This document shows positions 38,541-46,873 of a DNA stretch of 64,000 nucleotides, piece by piece; within the stretch, counting starts at the first letter, position 1; every line of letters begins with the position of its first letter. The notes under the pieces were generated by a model. It did not search any database. It saw nothing but the letters and a program-made list of their open reading frames with translations, and was not told where the DNA came from. A program made the translations under genes and the position numbers. The DNA is from Luteolibacter sp. SL250 (GTDB lineage: Bacteria > Verrucomicrobiota > Verrucomicrobiia > Verrucomicrobiales > Akkermansiaceae). Location of the stretch: assembly GCF_026625605.1 (NCBI RefSeq), contig NZ_CP113054.1, forward strand, positions 2,418,001 to 2,482,000, given 5' to 3'.

Positions 38541-38903
38541 ATGAGCGTTTTCCAGGATCGCCGGAAGTTGAGTTGGAAGCCGCGCGTCTGGATTTATGCG
38601 GTCGCGCTGGTTCTCGCGGTGTCTTCGTATCTGATTGTAAATTCAGGAGACCCCAGCCGTTCCCAGTCCGAAGCACTCTGGGTACAGGCCGAGTCGATTT
38701 TTCAGAAAGCTCATCCCGGTGGTGGAGAAGAGGAGGCGACTGGATCAGACCTCAACGTCTATCTGGTGTTAGGACTCATTGCCGCCCATTTCATTTCCGT
38801 ATGCTGGTACGCGGTTATGTGGTATCGGCGCGAACGAAGGGATGCCAAAAGGCCTTTCGTCATCCGGAAAAACCGACCCGAACCGGATCGTCAGAAGGAA
38901 TAG
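38541..38903 (+). CDS. Small membrane protein of unknown function
   Basis: I do not recognise this 120-residue protein. It has two membrane segments, at about residues 15-33 (VWIYAVALVLAVSSYLIV) and 73-92 (NVYLVLGLIAAHFISVCWYAVM), then a basic tail. The intermembrane part is acidic and glycine-rich. It starts 6 bases after the cytochrome stop on the same strand, so co-expression is likely. It is immediately followed by the remnant of a second cytochrome 3' end, so it sits between two copies of that sequence. Confidence 0.65.
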   Translation: MSVFQDRRKLSWKPRVWIYAVALVLAVSSYLIVNSGDPSRSQSEALWVQAESIFQKAHPGGGEEEATGSDLNVYLVLGLIAAHFISVCWYAVMWYRRERRDAKRPFVIRKNRPEPDRQKE

Positions 38904-38908
38904 TGTAA

Positions 38909-38992
38909 ATGATCGGCCACGCCGGACTGGATGCTGTTGAGGAACAGACGGTGACGGACCACGTGATTGGCGTGCGGAGTTTGAAGGGGTAA
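38909..38992 (+). pseudogene. Remnant copy of the 3' end of the upstream cytochrome gene
   Basis: This 84-base stretch (27 codons plus stop) matches the last 27 codons and stop of the gene at 38151-38534. By hand comparison 71 of 84 bases are the same and 5 of 27 residues differ (MIGHAGL..VEEQ.V.D.VIGVRSLKG). It has no heme motif, signal or start region of its own. It is most simply a leftover of a tandem duplication of the cytochrome gene. The TAA stop lies within the start of a dispersed repeat. Confidence 0.8.
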
Positions 38993-39188
38993 GGGAGGGT
39001 GGACATTGCGGCACAGCTGCCTTGCCCTTCGTTTTGCCCCGCGTTCCCGTTGCAACCGAGTAAGGAGGTTGGACACTCTTGTCCACCGGCGGCATTGGCG
39101 AATGAAAGAACAGATGGATCTATCCCTCCGATGCCTTTGCTTTGGGTTCCGGTTGCAGCCGGAGGACAGGAGTGTCCTCCCTCCTTAC
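38989..39188. repeat. Dispersed palindromic intergenic repeat, copy A
   Basis: The copy begins GTAAGGGAGGGTGGACATTG and ends in CCTCCCTCCTTAC; its ends are imperfect inverted repeats. Inside is a second GTAAGGAGG unit (39060) followed by a CACCGGCGGCATTGGCGAA segment shared with copy B. The left end overlaps the TAA of the cytochrome remnant, and the right end contains the stop codon of the L,D-transpeptidase gene. Two other copies lie at 46641-46873 and 50534-50684. Confidence 0.75.
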
Positions 39189-39790
39189 TGGAAGACCGGC
39201 TCCTTGTGCTGCCGGAAATAACCGTCGCCCTTGTAGAAGCTGGCGGGGTAGTCCGGCAGCGGGCCGGAATCCGGAGGCAGGGGCATGCGCCACTGCGCTA
39301 AATCCTCGGTCTGGGCGTAGGCGATTTCGACCGGAGTGCCGCGCTTCACCAGGCGGAAGAACTTCGGAGCCAGATTTTCGTGCATGCGGATGCTGCCGTC
39401 CGTGCAGGGGTAGTGCTTCAGCCAGCCGGTGTGGAAGCCCAGCTTCGGAGCGAAACCGCACCAATAGGGGGTGGGGGAGCCGTTCTTGGTCCGGCGTTTC
39501 TCCTGTTTGTCGGTGATCCGGAAATGCCCGCGTGGGGTTGGTGTGGAGGGAGTGCCCACGGAAACGGGCATCGACAGCAACATTTGCTGTCCTTCCATCA
39601 CGTACGCGCGTTGGCGGCGGATGGAGATCTTCACCGTCACGTTGTCCGGGTTTCCGGGCAGTTTCGCCGGGCGGTCATAGTTCTGGTAGGCGGCCAGACC
39701 GGCTCCCGGTTTCTGCATGATGGAGCAGGACGGGAGCAGCCCGGCGGTGAGCACCAGGGCGAACGGCAGGATGGCGTTCCGGAGGTTCAT
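39185..39790 (-). CDS. L,D-transpeptidase-like (YkuD) lipoprotein with altered active site
   Basis: The start at 39790 gives 201 residues with a lipoprotein signal (LVLTAGLLPSCS). The YkuD fold is visible: VTVKISIRRQRAYVMEGQQMLLSMPVSVGTPSTPTPRGHFRITDK, then FHTGWLKHYPCTDGSIRMHENLAPKFFRLVKRGTPVEI. L,D-transpeptidases form 3-3 crosslinks or attach proteins to peptidoglycan using the Cys of a SHGC(I/V)R(M/L) motif. Here the motif reads TDGSIRM: His is Asp and the catalytic Cys is Ser, with a Cys four residues before the Ser. Either it is inactive, uses another residue, or belongs to a divergent branch. It lies just after the fumarase gene, and its stop is inside a dispersed repeat. Confidence 0.82.
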   Translation of the reverse strand: MNLRNAILPFALVLTAGLLPSCSIMQKPGAGLAAYQNYDRPAKLPGNPDNVTVKISIRRQRAYVMEGQQMLLSMPVSVGTPSTPTPRGHFRITDKQEKRRTKNGSPTPYWCGFAPKLGFHTGWLKHYPCTDGSIRMHENLAPKFFRLVKRGTPVEIAYAQTEDLAQWRMPLPPDSGPLPDYPASFYKGDGYFRQHKEPVFQ

Positions 39791-39795
39791 GCGGC

Positions 39796-41427
39796 TCAGC
39801 AAACGGGGCAGTTGTTGATCTGCTGGAAGAAGTCGTTGCCCTTGTCATCCACCAGGATGAAGGCGGGGAAGTTCTCCACGGTGATTTTCCAGACCGCTTC
39901 CATGCCCAGTTCCGGGAAGGCGACGACCTCCTGGCTTTTGATGTGGTCCTGAGCCAGCAGGGCGGCCGGACCACCGGCTGAGCCGAGGTAGAATCCGCGG
40001 TGTTTCTTGCAGGCATCCGTCACCTGCTGGGAGCGGTTGCCCTTCGCCAGCATGACCATGGAACCGCCGTGTTCCTGGAACAGATCGACATAGCTGTCCA
40101 TCCGGCCCGCGGTGGTCGGGCCGAAGGAACCGCTGGCCATGCCTGCGGGGGTCTTCGCCGGGCCGGCGTAGTAAACGGGGTATTTCTTGAAGTAGTCCGG
40201 CAGGTCTCCCTCCTTCTCCAGGACCTCCTTCAGCTTCGCATGGGCGATGTCCCGGGCGACGATGATGGTGCCGTTGAGCGAGAGGGCAGTGGTGACCGGA
40301 TACTTGGAAAGCGTGGCGAGCGTCTTTTCCATCCCCTCGTCGAGATCGATGGCCACGCCCTTGAACTTCCAGTCGCGGTATTTCTCCGGGATGAAGCGGC
40401 CGGGGTTCTTCTCCAGCTTCTCAAGGAAGATGCCGTCCTTGGTGATCTTCGCTTTCGCCTGTCGGTCGGCGGAACAGGAAACACCGAGGCCGACGGGGCA
40501 GGAGGCACCGTGGCGCGGAAGCCGGACGACCCGGATGTCCAGGGCGAGGTATTTCCCGCCAAACTGTGCGCCGATGCCGACGTTCCTGGCCAGCTCCAGC
40601 AGTTCCTTTTCCAGCTCGATGTCGCGGAAGGCGCGGCCGTGTTCGTTGCCGGTGGTCGGCAGGGCGTCGTAGTATTTGGTCGAGGCCAGCTTCACCGTCT
40701 TCAGGCAGTTCTCCGCGGAGGTGCCGCCGATGACGAAGGCCATGTGGTAGGGTGGGCACGCGGCGGTGCCGAGCGACTTCATTTTCTCCACGCAGAATTC
40801 CTTCAGCCGCTTCGGGTTCAGCAGCGCCTTCGTTTCCTGGTAGAGGAAGGTCTTGTTGGCGGAGCCGCCGCCCTTGCTGACGAAGAGGAATTTGTAGGCC
40901 TCTCCCTCCGTGGCGTAGAGGTCGATCTGCGCGGGCAGGTTGGTCTTCGTGTTGACCTCCTCATACATATCCAGCGGTGCGGTCTGGGAGTAGCGGAGGT
41001 TTTCCTTGGTGTAGGTCTGGTGGATGCCCTGGGAGAGAAATTCGGCGTCATCGCAGCCGGTCCACACCTGCTGGCCTTTCTTGCCGACGATGGTGGCGGT
41101 GCCGGTGTCCTGGCAGGCGGGGAGGATACCCTTCGCGGCGATCTCCGCGTTCTTCAGCAGCATCAGCGCGACCATGCGGTCGTTGTCGGTGGCTTCAGGA
41201 TCGTCGAGGATGGCGGCCACCTGCGCCAGGTGGGCCGGGCGGAGGGTGAAATTCACCGCCTTGATCGCCTCCGCGGCGAGCAGGGTGAGCGCCTGCGGGT
41301 CGATCTTGAGGATCGTCTTTCCGTTGAATTCCGCCGTGGAGACGAAGTCCGTGGTGAGGAGTTCGTATTCCGTGGTGTCCGGACCGAGCGGGAATGGGTC
41401 CTGGTAGAAGAATGGTTTCTCGGCCAT
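39796..41427 (-). CDS. Fumarate hydratase class I
   Basis: This 543-residue enzyme hydrates fumarate to malate with an oxygen-sensitive 4Fe-4S cluster. It resembles FumA/FumB in length and order. Cluster ligands are visible in [17 protein letters not shown], in the Cys of [15 protein letters not shown], and in the [18 protein letters not shown] region. The C-terminal beta domain has [34 protein letters not shown] and [20 protein letters not shown]. With acnA and acnB it makes this a TCA-enzyme-rich stretch, although each gene seems separately transcribed. The L,D-transpeptidase start lies 5 bases after its stop. No Shine-Dalgarno is visible. Confidence 0.96.
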   Translation of the reverse strand: MAEKPFFYQDPFPLGPDTTEYELLTTDFVSTAEFNGKTILKIDPQALTLLAAEAIKAVNFTLRPAHLAQVAAILDDPEATDNDRMVALMLLKNAEIAAKGILPACQDTGTATIVGKKGQQVWTGCDDAEFLSQGIHQTYTKENLRYSQTAPLDMYEEVNTKTNLPAQIDLYATEGEAYKFLFVSKGGGSANKTFLYQETKALLNPKRLKEFCVEKMKSLGTAACPPYHMAFVIGGTSAENCLKTVKLASTKYYDALPTTGNEHGRAFRDIELEKELLELARNVGIGAQFGGKYLALDIRVVRLPRHGASCPVGLGVSCSADRQAKAKITKDGIFLEKLEKNPGRFIPEKYRDWKFKGVAIDLDEGMEKTLATLSKYPVTTALSLNGTIIVARDIAHAKLKEVLEKEGDLPDYFKKYPVYYAGPAKTPAGMASGSFGPTTAGRMDSYVDLFQEHGGSMVMLAKGNRSQQVTDACKKHRGFYLGSAGGPAALLAQDHIKSQEVVAFPELGMEAVWKITVENFPAFILVDDKGNDFFQQINNCPVC

Positions 41428-41489
41428 GGGTTGCTGCTGCGCCGATCTCTAGACGGGGAGCGGCACCGGGGCAAACGGGAATTGCGGAA

Positions 41490-43631
41490 TCAGGCCTCAG
41501 GCGTGTGGCTGTCCAGTCGGCGGCGGTAGCTTTCCAGTGCCTGCGTCCAGACGGAGTGGATGCCCTCGGTGGAGCGCAGCCAGACGGAGCGGTGCATGTG
41601 TAGCATGGCGGGGGCGAGGTACATCAGCTCGGACATCTCAGCCTTGGAGAGGGCGGCGGGGCCTTCGCTCAGGCAGCGTTCCGCGAGTGCCTCCCCGGCC
41701 GGAGTCAGTTCGGAAAACTCAAGCAGTGAGACGTGCACGCCGTTCACATAAGGGTCCACGATCGCGGCGATGACCCCCTGGCGGTGTTCCGCGGAGGAGT
41801 CCAGCGCTGGGTCATGGGAGGACTTCGCCGCATCCGCGAGCAGGATGACGGATGGTGTGTCGATCTCTTCCGGGGTGGCCAGGATGTTGCTGCGGCGCAG
41901 CGCGATGCCGTAGCGGGTGCGGCTGGTGATGACCGAGACCGGAATGGAAAGGACGAGGCCGAGCAGGATGGGGGACATCCAGGCGGCGAAGGTCGGTGAA
42001 ATCCTGAAGGCGACGAAGCTCCAGGCGATGCCGAGCACCGTGGGGAACAGGTGCACGCGGAAAGCGTCCGCCCATGCGGTGCCGTCCGTCTCCCGGTTCT
42101 GGTTGCCCCAGCCGACCGCGCGCCCCAGGAAGATGCTGACCACCATCATGGTGTGGGACGCCATGATGCACGGTGCCAGCAGGATGGAGACCACGGTTTC
42201 CACGGTGAGGCCGGTGACCAGCGGGAAGAACCCGCCGAAGGAGCGGCGGATGCGCGGCACCAGGATCGCTCCGGTGACGGCGAGGATCTTCGGCAGGAAC
42301 AGGAGGGTGAAGACGAAGATGGTGAGGATGATGCTCTGTTCCCCGCGGCCTATGTGCAGCCAGCGCTCCACGAAACTCTCGAACGGGAAGGCGCTCAGGT
42401 CGCTTCGCTCCCGCTCCCAGGCAAGCCAGGTGCCGACCATCAGAAATAGGAACCATACCGGGCTGCCCAGATAGGCCATGATGCCCATGAAAAGGTGCAT
42501 CCGCACGCTGAACGGGAGATTCCGAGCGAAGATCAGCCACATGTGCTGGAGGTTGCCCTGGCACCAGCGGCGGTCGCGGATGAGGTGGTCCACCAGCGTC
42601 GGCGGGGCTTCCTCGTAGGTACCCTCGATGTCCCAGGCGAGCCATACTTCCCAGCCCTGGGAGACCATCAGCGCCGCCTCCACGAAGTCGTGGCTGAGGA
42701 TCTTCCCGCCGAAGGGTTCCTTGCCCGGGAGGTCGGGAAGTTCGCAATAATCGGAGAACGGCTTCAGGCGGATGAGCGCGTTATGGCCCCAATAGCTGCC
42801 GCCACCGAGCTGCCAGAAGTTCAGCCCGCGGATGAACAGCGGACCGTAGAGCCGCATGGCGAACTGCTGCAGGCGGGTGAAGATGGAATTGCCGCGGATG
42901 AGCTTCGGCGGGGTCTGGAGGATGCCGAGGCGGGGGTGCGCCTCCATCACGCGGGCCATCTTGAGGATGTCCCCGCCGTCCATCAGGCTGTCCGCGTCCA
43001 GCACGACCATGCCCTCATAACCGCCGCCCCAGGTGCGGACGAAGTCGCCGATGTTTCCGGCCTTCCGGTTCTCATTCTTTTTCCGGCGGCGGTAGTAGAT
43101 CTTGCCGAAGGCGTCCAGGTTCCGGCAGAGGTTCGTCCAAGCGGTTTCCTCCAGCACCCACAGGTCGAGGTCGCGGGTGTCGCTGAGGATGAAAAAGTCG
43201 AACGACTCCAGGTGGCCGGTGGCTTCGATCGAGCGGTAGATCGCCTCGATACGGGCGCAGATCTTGTGGGAATCCTCGTTGTAGATCGGCATCACCACCG
43301 CGAAGCGGCGGGAGAGGGGACCATCCATCCCGTCGGTCAGCTTGGTGATGCGGACCGCCTGCTTGCGCCCCAGCAGCATGTCGATCGCGCCGAACACGGC
43401 GTGGAGCGAGCCGAGGGTGAGCAGGCCGTTGAGGACGATGAAGATGCCGAGCAGGATGCCGTTCACCTTGTGGTAGCCGTCGCGGTAGAACAGGTCCGCC
43501 AGCCAGAGGCTGGAGACTGTGGTCACCACCAGCACGGTGCTGAAAAAGATGAAGCGCCGCACCGTGGTTTTGAAACGGCCGTAGTAGCGCCGTTCCGTCT
43601 TGATGTCGGCTGTGGGATCGTGGCCCTCCAT
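41490..43631 (-). CDS. opgH: Glucans biosynthesis glucosyltransferase H
   Basis: OpgH is the membrane glycosyltransferase that makes the beta-glucan backbone of osmoregulated periplasmic glucans and passes it outward. The start at 43631 (MEGHDPTADIKTERRYYG) is chosen over an upstream TTG. Two membrane segments near the N-terminus (about 25-75) precede a GT2 domain with VVLDADSLMDGG (DxD-type) and a QxxRW-like RDRRWCQGN. At least five more membrane segments follow, with FMGIMAYLGSPVWFLFLMVG and later MASHTMMVVSIFLGRAVGW. The 713 residues are somewhat shorter than in E. coli (847). It is the last gene of an operon with an OpgG and an unknown 195-aa gene. Confidence 0.95.
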   Translation of the reverse strand: MEGHDPTADIKTERRYYGRFKTTVRRFIFFSTVLVVTTVSSLWLADLFYRDGYHKVNGILLGIFIVLNGLLTLGSLHAVFGAIDMLLGRKQAVRITKLTDGMDGPLSRRFAVVMPIYNEDSHKICARIEAIYRSIEATGHLESFDFFILSDTRDLDLWVLEETAWTNLCRNLDAFGKIYYRRRKKNENRKAGNIGDFVRTWGGGYEGMVVLDADSLMDGGDILKMARVMEAHPRLGILQTPPKLIRGNSIFTRLQQFAMRLYGPLFIRGLNFWQLGGGSYWGHNALIRLKPFSDYCELPDLPGKEPFGGKILSHDFVEAALMVSQGWEVWLAWDIEGTYEEAPPTLVDHLIRDRRWCQGNLQHMWLIFARNLPFSVRMHLFMGIMAYLGSPVWFLFLMVGTWLAWERERSDLSAFPFESFVERWLHIGRGEQSIILTIFVFTLLFLPKILAVTGAILVPRIRRSFGGFFPLVTGLTVETVVSILLAPCIMASHTMMVVSIFLGRAVGWGNQNRETDGTAWADAFRVHLFPTVLGIAWSFVAFRISPTFAAWMSPILLGLVLSIPVSVITSRTRYGIALRRSNILATPEEIDTPSVILLADAAKSSHDPALDSSAEHRQGVIAAIVDPYVNGVHVSLLEFSELTPAGEALAERCLSEGPAALSKAEMSELMYLAPAMLHMHRSVWLRSTEGIHSVWTQALESYRRRLDSHTPEA

Positions 43632-43635
43632 GGAT

Positions 43636-44223
43636 TCAGTAAACAATAAGGTAGATGATGCCCGCGATGGTGGCGAGGACGCCGAGGATGAACAGCTTCC
43701 GCAGGATGGGCCGGCGGTTCATTGTGTTCTGCCACTGGGCTGCACCGGAACCCAGCGCGTTGAGTTCCAGGGGGGCGGGGATCATGGTCAGCTCCGCGAA
43801 CTGCGGGCCGGCGGCGAGGTAGGACTTCCGCATGGAATCGACGAATTCCGGCGGCCATGGCGGCGGGGTCAGGAAGACGCCCTGCCACTTGCCGGGCATG
43901 CCCGCCAGCAACAGCGCGAGGCGGCCCCGCGCGGCGAGGCGGCGGTTCTCCAGCGGCTCATCCAGCACGTCCTGGGTCCAGTTGGCGATCTCCGCCAGCG
44001 CCTCCTCCATCGCGAGAAAACGCGGTGTCTTCTCCGGCTCGTTGGCAGCCCGGGCGGATGCGCGCCACAGGATGCCCCGGACCAGTTCCGCGGCGAGCAG
44101 GCGGTTACGGATGCGGAGAGCCTGCAGGTAGGCCTCCACCGCAGCGTAGGCCTGTTCCCATTCGTCCAGCTCGTTTTCCGTGAGCGGACGGAACGGTTCT
44201 AGGGATTGATTCGGTAGACCCAT
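43636..44223 (-). CDS. Unknown membrane-anchored protein between opgG and opgH
   Basis: I do not recognise this 195-residue protein. It is largely helical and charged (N-terminal LTENELDEWEQAYAAVEAYLQALRIRNRLLAAELVRGILWRA), with a central PPPWPPEF motif, and ends in a single membrane segment (LFILGVLATIAGIIYLIVY). A tail anchor with a cytoplasmic helical domain is the simplest topology. It overlaps the opgG stop by 25 bases and ends 4 bases before the opgH start, so it is part of the same operon and likely acts with OpgH, perhaps as a subunit or regulator. Neither idea is proven. Confidence 0.8.
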   Translation of the reverse strand: MGLPNQSLEPFRPLTENELDEWEQAYAAVEAYLQALRIRNRLLAAELVRGILWRASARAANEPEKTPRFLAMEEALAEIANWTQDVLDEPLENRRLAARGRLALLLAGMPGKWQGVFLTPPPWPPEFVDSMRKSYLAAGPQFAELTMIPAPLELNALGSGAAQWQNTMNRRPILRKLFILGVLATIAGIIYLIVY

Positions 44224-45761
44224 GTCTCGGTGAGGAACTCGGATTCGCCGCGGCGGAGGGAACAGCGCAGTTCCACTTGTCCGACATCGGCGAGTTTGCC
44301 GCCTTCCGCGGCGGGAGAGACCTGGAAGCCGACGCGCCAGCGGTTCTCCGGCAGCTTCTGCACGGCGACGCCGGAAATCTTGATCTTCTCCGCATTCGGA
44401 CCCACGCCCTGAACCAGCGCTTGGAGCGGCTTTTCATCCGGTTTCTCAAGATTCGGTCCGGCGAACTCCACGGCGATGGTGCGCTGTTCCGGCTGCCAGT
44501 CGTGGAGACCGGTGCGGGTGGCGATCACGCGGCCGCCTGCCATGGAGGGGTCCTCCGCGACGGTCCAATGCTGCTTGTAGGAGAACTCCACACGGTCGCC
44601 CGCTTTCGGCGTTTCCTTTGGCTCCCAGAGCGCGACGACGTTGTCGGAAAGCTCGTTGGTGGTGGGGATCTCCATCAGCATCACACGGCCGGAACCCCAG
44701 TCGGAGGTGGGTTCGATCCAGAGGGACGGGCGCATGTGGTAGTTTGCCTCCGCATCCTCATAGGCGCTGAAACGGCGGTCGCGCTGGAGCAGGCCGAAGC
44801 CCTCACACTTGTCCATTTCGAAAAAGCTGAACTCGAGCTTGTTCGTGTCGTTGGTAATCGGACGCCACAGGCGCTCGCCGGTGCTCATACGGATGGAAAG
44901 GCCGTCGGAATCGTGGACCTCCGGGCGGAAGTCGTCGAAGCGGCGGCGGGAATTCTCACCGAACCAGAACATGGAGGACATCGGTGCGATGCCGAGGCGC
45001 TTCACCTCCTTGCGGGCGAAAAGCACGGCGGTGACGTTGACGGTGGTGTCCTCGCCCGGCTCGATCTTGAAGGAATACGCGCCGGTGTAGGACGGGCCGT
45101 CCAGCACGGCGTAGGCGGTGGCGGACTTGTCATTGGCGTCCGGTTTGCGCAGCCAGAATTCCCGGAACTGGGGGAACTCCTCTTTGACTCCCTCCGAGCC
45201 GGTATCCACGGCGATGCCGCGTGCGGAGATACCGTAGCGTTGGTTTTTTCCCAGTGCGCGCCAGTAGCTGGCACCTTGGAAAACGGCCAGCTCATCGAAA
45301 TACTCGTTGTTGAGGGGAGCGTGGAGGCGGAAACCCGCGAAACCGCCGTCGGCGGGCAGGTCGCCGTGCTTCTTCACCAACGGACCGTAGTTGAAGAACG
45401 CCTCCGCCAGGCGGATGCGCTGGGTGTGGGTCGCGGTGAATTCGTTCAGCCGGACCGGCTCGTTGTAGATATAGCCGGGGTGGAACAGCATCGCCCGGAA
45501 GGGGAGCTTGTCACCCGCCCACAACGCCTGGTCCGGGTTGAAGCGGATATCCCGGTACTGGTCGTAGGTCAGGTTCTTCATCCAGTCAGGCAGGCCGCCC
45601 TTGTCCGGAGCCACGTAGGGCTTGTTGGCGAGGTCTTTCGCCCGGCTCTCAATGGAGGGGAAGGTCACATCCTCGCGTTCCCATGTCTGGGAAAAAGCCG
45701 AAGGGGTGAGAACGGTGAGGGTGGATAACAGAACGAGAGTCCGTGGCACGGCGTTGTTCAT
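44199..45761 (-). CDS. opgG: Glucan biosynthesis protein G (operon copy)
   Basis: This 520-residue OpgG/MdoG protein has a signal peptide (MNNAVPRTLVLLSTLTVLTPSAFSQ). It shows the same landmark blocks as the orphan at 1147-2745: LTYDQYRDIRFNPDQALW, FNYGPLVKKHG, YGISARGIAVDTG, MFWFGENSRRRFDDFRPEVHDSDGL and LLQRDRRFSAYEDAEANYHMRPSLWIEP. Here it is upstream of an unknown 195-aa gene and opgH, the normal arrangement for periplasmic glucan synthesis. The two OpgG copies have diverged greatly and may make different products. No Shine-Dalgarno is visible. Confidence 0.95.
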   Translation of the reverse strand: MNNAVPRTLVLLSTLTVLTPSAFSQTWEREDVTFPSIESRAKDLANKPYVAPDKGGLPDWMKNLTYDQYRDIRFNPDQALWAGDKLPFRAMLFHPGYIYNEPVRLNEFTATHTQRIRLAEAFFNYGPLVKKHGDLPADGGFAGFRLHAPLNNEYFDELAVFQGASYWRALGKNQRYGISARGIAVDTGSEGVKEEFPQFREFWLRKPDANDKSATAYAVLDGPSYTGAYSFKIEPGEDTTVNVTAVLFARKEVKRLGIAPMSSMFWFGENSRRRFDDFRPEVHDSDGLSIRMSTGERLWRPITNDTNKLEFSFFEMDKCEGFGLLQRDRRFSAYEDAEANYHMRPSLWIEPTSDWGSGRVMLMEIPTTNELSDNVVALWEPKETPKAGDRVEFSYKQHWTVAEDPSMAGGRVIATRTGLHDWQPEQRTIAVEFAGPNLEKPDEKPLQALVQGVGPNAEKIKISGVAVQKLPENRWRVGFQVSPAAEGGKLADVGQVELRCSLRRGESEFLTETWVYRINP

Positions 45762-45826
45762 AGGGACAAACTGTTTGAAAAGTCAACGAGGCCGATGGTC
45801 TGACGCCGTGAATTTTGCATAAAATC

Positions 45827-46603
45827 TCAGGCCTGCCCGGTGGTGGCGTGGAAGGTGAGGATGCCGTCGGAATCATCGATCTTCCGCCGGGTGGCCGGAC
45901 GGGAGGGATCGAAGTCCACGAACGCTTCCGTTACGTGGAATCCGGCGGTGGAGAGAAGATCGTGCATTTGTTGGGGGGCGAACCATCGCAGGGTCTGGCG
46001 GGATTCGTGGAAGTCGGCGGGTGCATCGGCGAAGTAATAGCGGTGCCGGCGCTCCAATATTTGCTTCTGCGGGTCGATCCGGTGCAGGGTGTCGAGTTTC
46101 GCCGTCCGGCCGTCGGCCAGAGGGGCCACATGGTCCGGATGCCAGACGTCTTCCTCCATGTCGCCCTCCAGTTCGGCGAATGGGATGAAGACGGTCAGGT
46201 AGAGCCCGCCGCCGTCCTCCAGCAGGGTCCGCCAGTGGCGGAGGGTGGCCGCAGGGTCCTCTGCGAGTTGGAAAGTGAAAGCGGGCACCAGCAGGGAGCG
46301 GTAGTTTTTTTCCGCTTTCCAGTCGGTCATGTCCCCGCGGTGGACCACGACCTGCTCGCCCGCCAGTTCCGCCGTTTCCCGGCACAGGCGGATCATGTCA
46401 TCGGAAAGCTCCAGTCCCTCCACCTCCGGGTGGTCCGCCAGCAGCGGCAGCAGCAACCTGCCGGAGCCGGAGCCGATCTCCAGAGCCCGCCCCGGGTGGG
46501 AAGCCAGGAAGCGCTCCATCAGGGAAACTTCCGTCGCATCGTCGTCCTCCGCCCAGAAGGCGTCATGGAACTCGGCTTCGAGGGAGACGTAGGGCTGCGG
46601 CAT
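45827..46603 (-). CDS. Class I SAM-dependent methyltransferase
   Basis: The SAM-binding motif I is visible as ALEIGSGSGRLLLPLL at about residues 40-55, with GLELSDDMIRLCRETAEL (motif II) next and VVHRGDMTDWKAEKNYRSLLVPAFTFQLAED (motif III region). Later there is WRTLLEDGGGLYLTVFIPF. The protein of 258 residues is a methyltransferase_25-like small-molecule enzyme; its substrate is unknown. It is monocistronic by position, flanked by opgG and a dispersed repeat (copy B). Confidence 0.88.
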   Translation of the reverse strand: MPQPYVSLEAEFHDAFWAEDDDATEVSLMERFLASHPGRALEIGSGSGRLLLPLLADHPEVEGLELSDDMIRLCRETAELAGEQVVVHRGDMTDWKAEKNYRSLLVPAFTFQLAEDPAATLRHWRTLLEDGGGLYLTVFIPFAELEGDMEEDVWHPDHVAPLADGRTAKLDTLHRIDPQKQILERRHRYYFADAPADFHESRQTLRWFAPQQMHDLLSTAGFHVTEAFVDFDPSRPATRRKIDDSDGILTFHATTGQA

Positions 46604-46640
46604 CCGTGCGATGTATCAGGAAGCCGCGATGCGGCAAGGG

Positions 46641-46873
46641 GTAAGGAGGGAGGACACTCCTGTCCTCCGGCGGCATTGGCGAACCACAAAGGATCTACCG
46701 CAAAGACGCGATGATCGCTAAGAGGCGCGGAGTAGGGATGGAATCCTCCAGCTCTTTTCTTTCCTGAGTTCTGAATACTGAAAACTTCCCGTTTTTCTTG
46801 CCAAGGCCGCCGGTGGACAGGAATGGAAGCACAGCGGACATAGCGGCTCTGCCGCTATGTCCTCCCTCCTCAC
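46641..46873. repeat. Dispersed palindromic intergenic repeat, copy B
   Basis: It begins GTAAGGAGGGAGGACACTCC, whose first 30 bases are the exact reverse complement of the end of copy A, and it ends in a 12-bp perfect hairpin (46836-46847 with 46851-46862, loop TCT) then CCTCCCTCCTCAC. The last bases overlap the stop codon of the 1206-aa gene. The centre is a non-coding stretch with a CACAAAGG..CCGCAAAGACGC segment. Confidence 0.75.
46836..46862 (-). terminator. 12-bp hairpin just after the 1206-aa gene (part of repeat B)
   Basis: GGACATAGCGGC pairs perfectly with GCCGCTATGTCC around TCT. It lies 8 bases past the stop of the minus-strand heme protein gene and could help end its transcript, though no T-tract follows. 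Confidence 0.4.

Noticed and set aside
38909-38992. A separate 27-codon gene
   Set aside because: It lacks a heme motif, signal and leader, and matches the end of the upstream cytochrome gene, so it is better explained as a duplication remnant.
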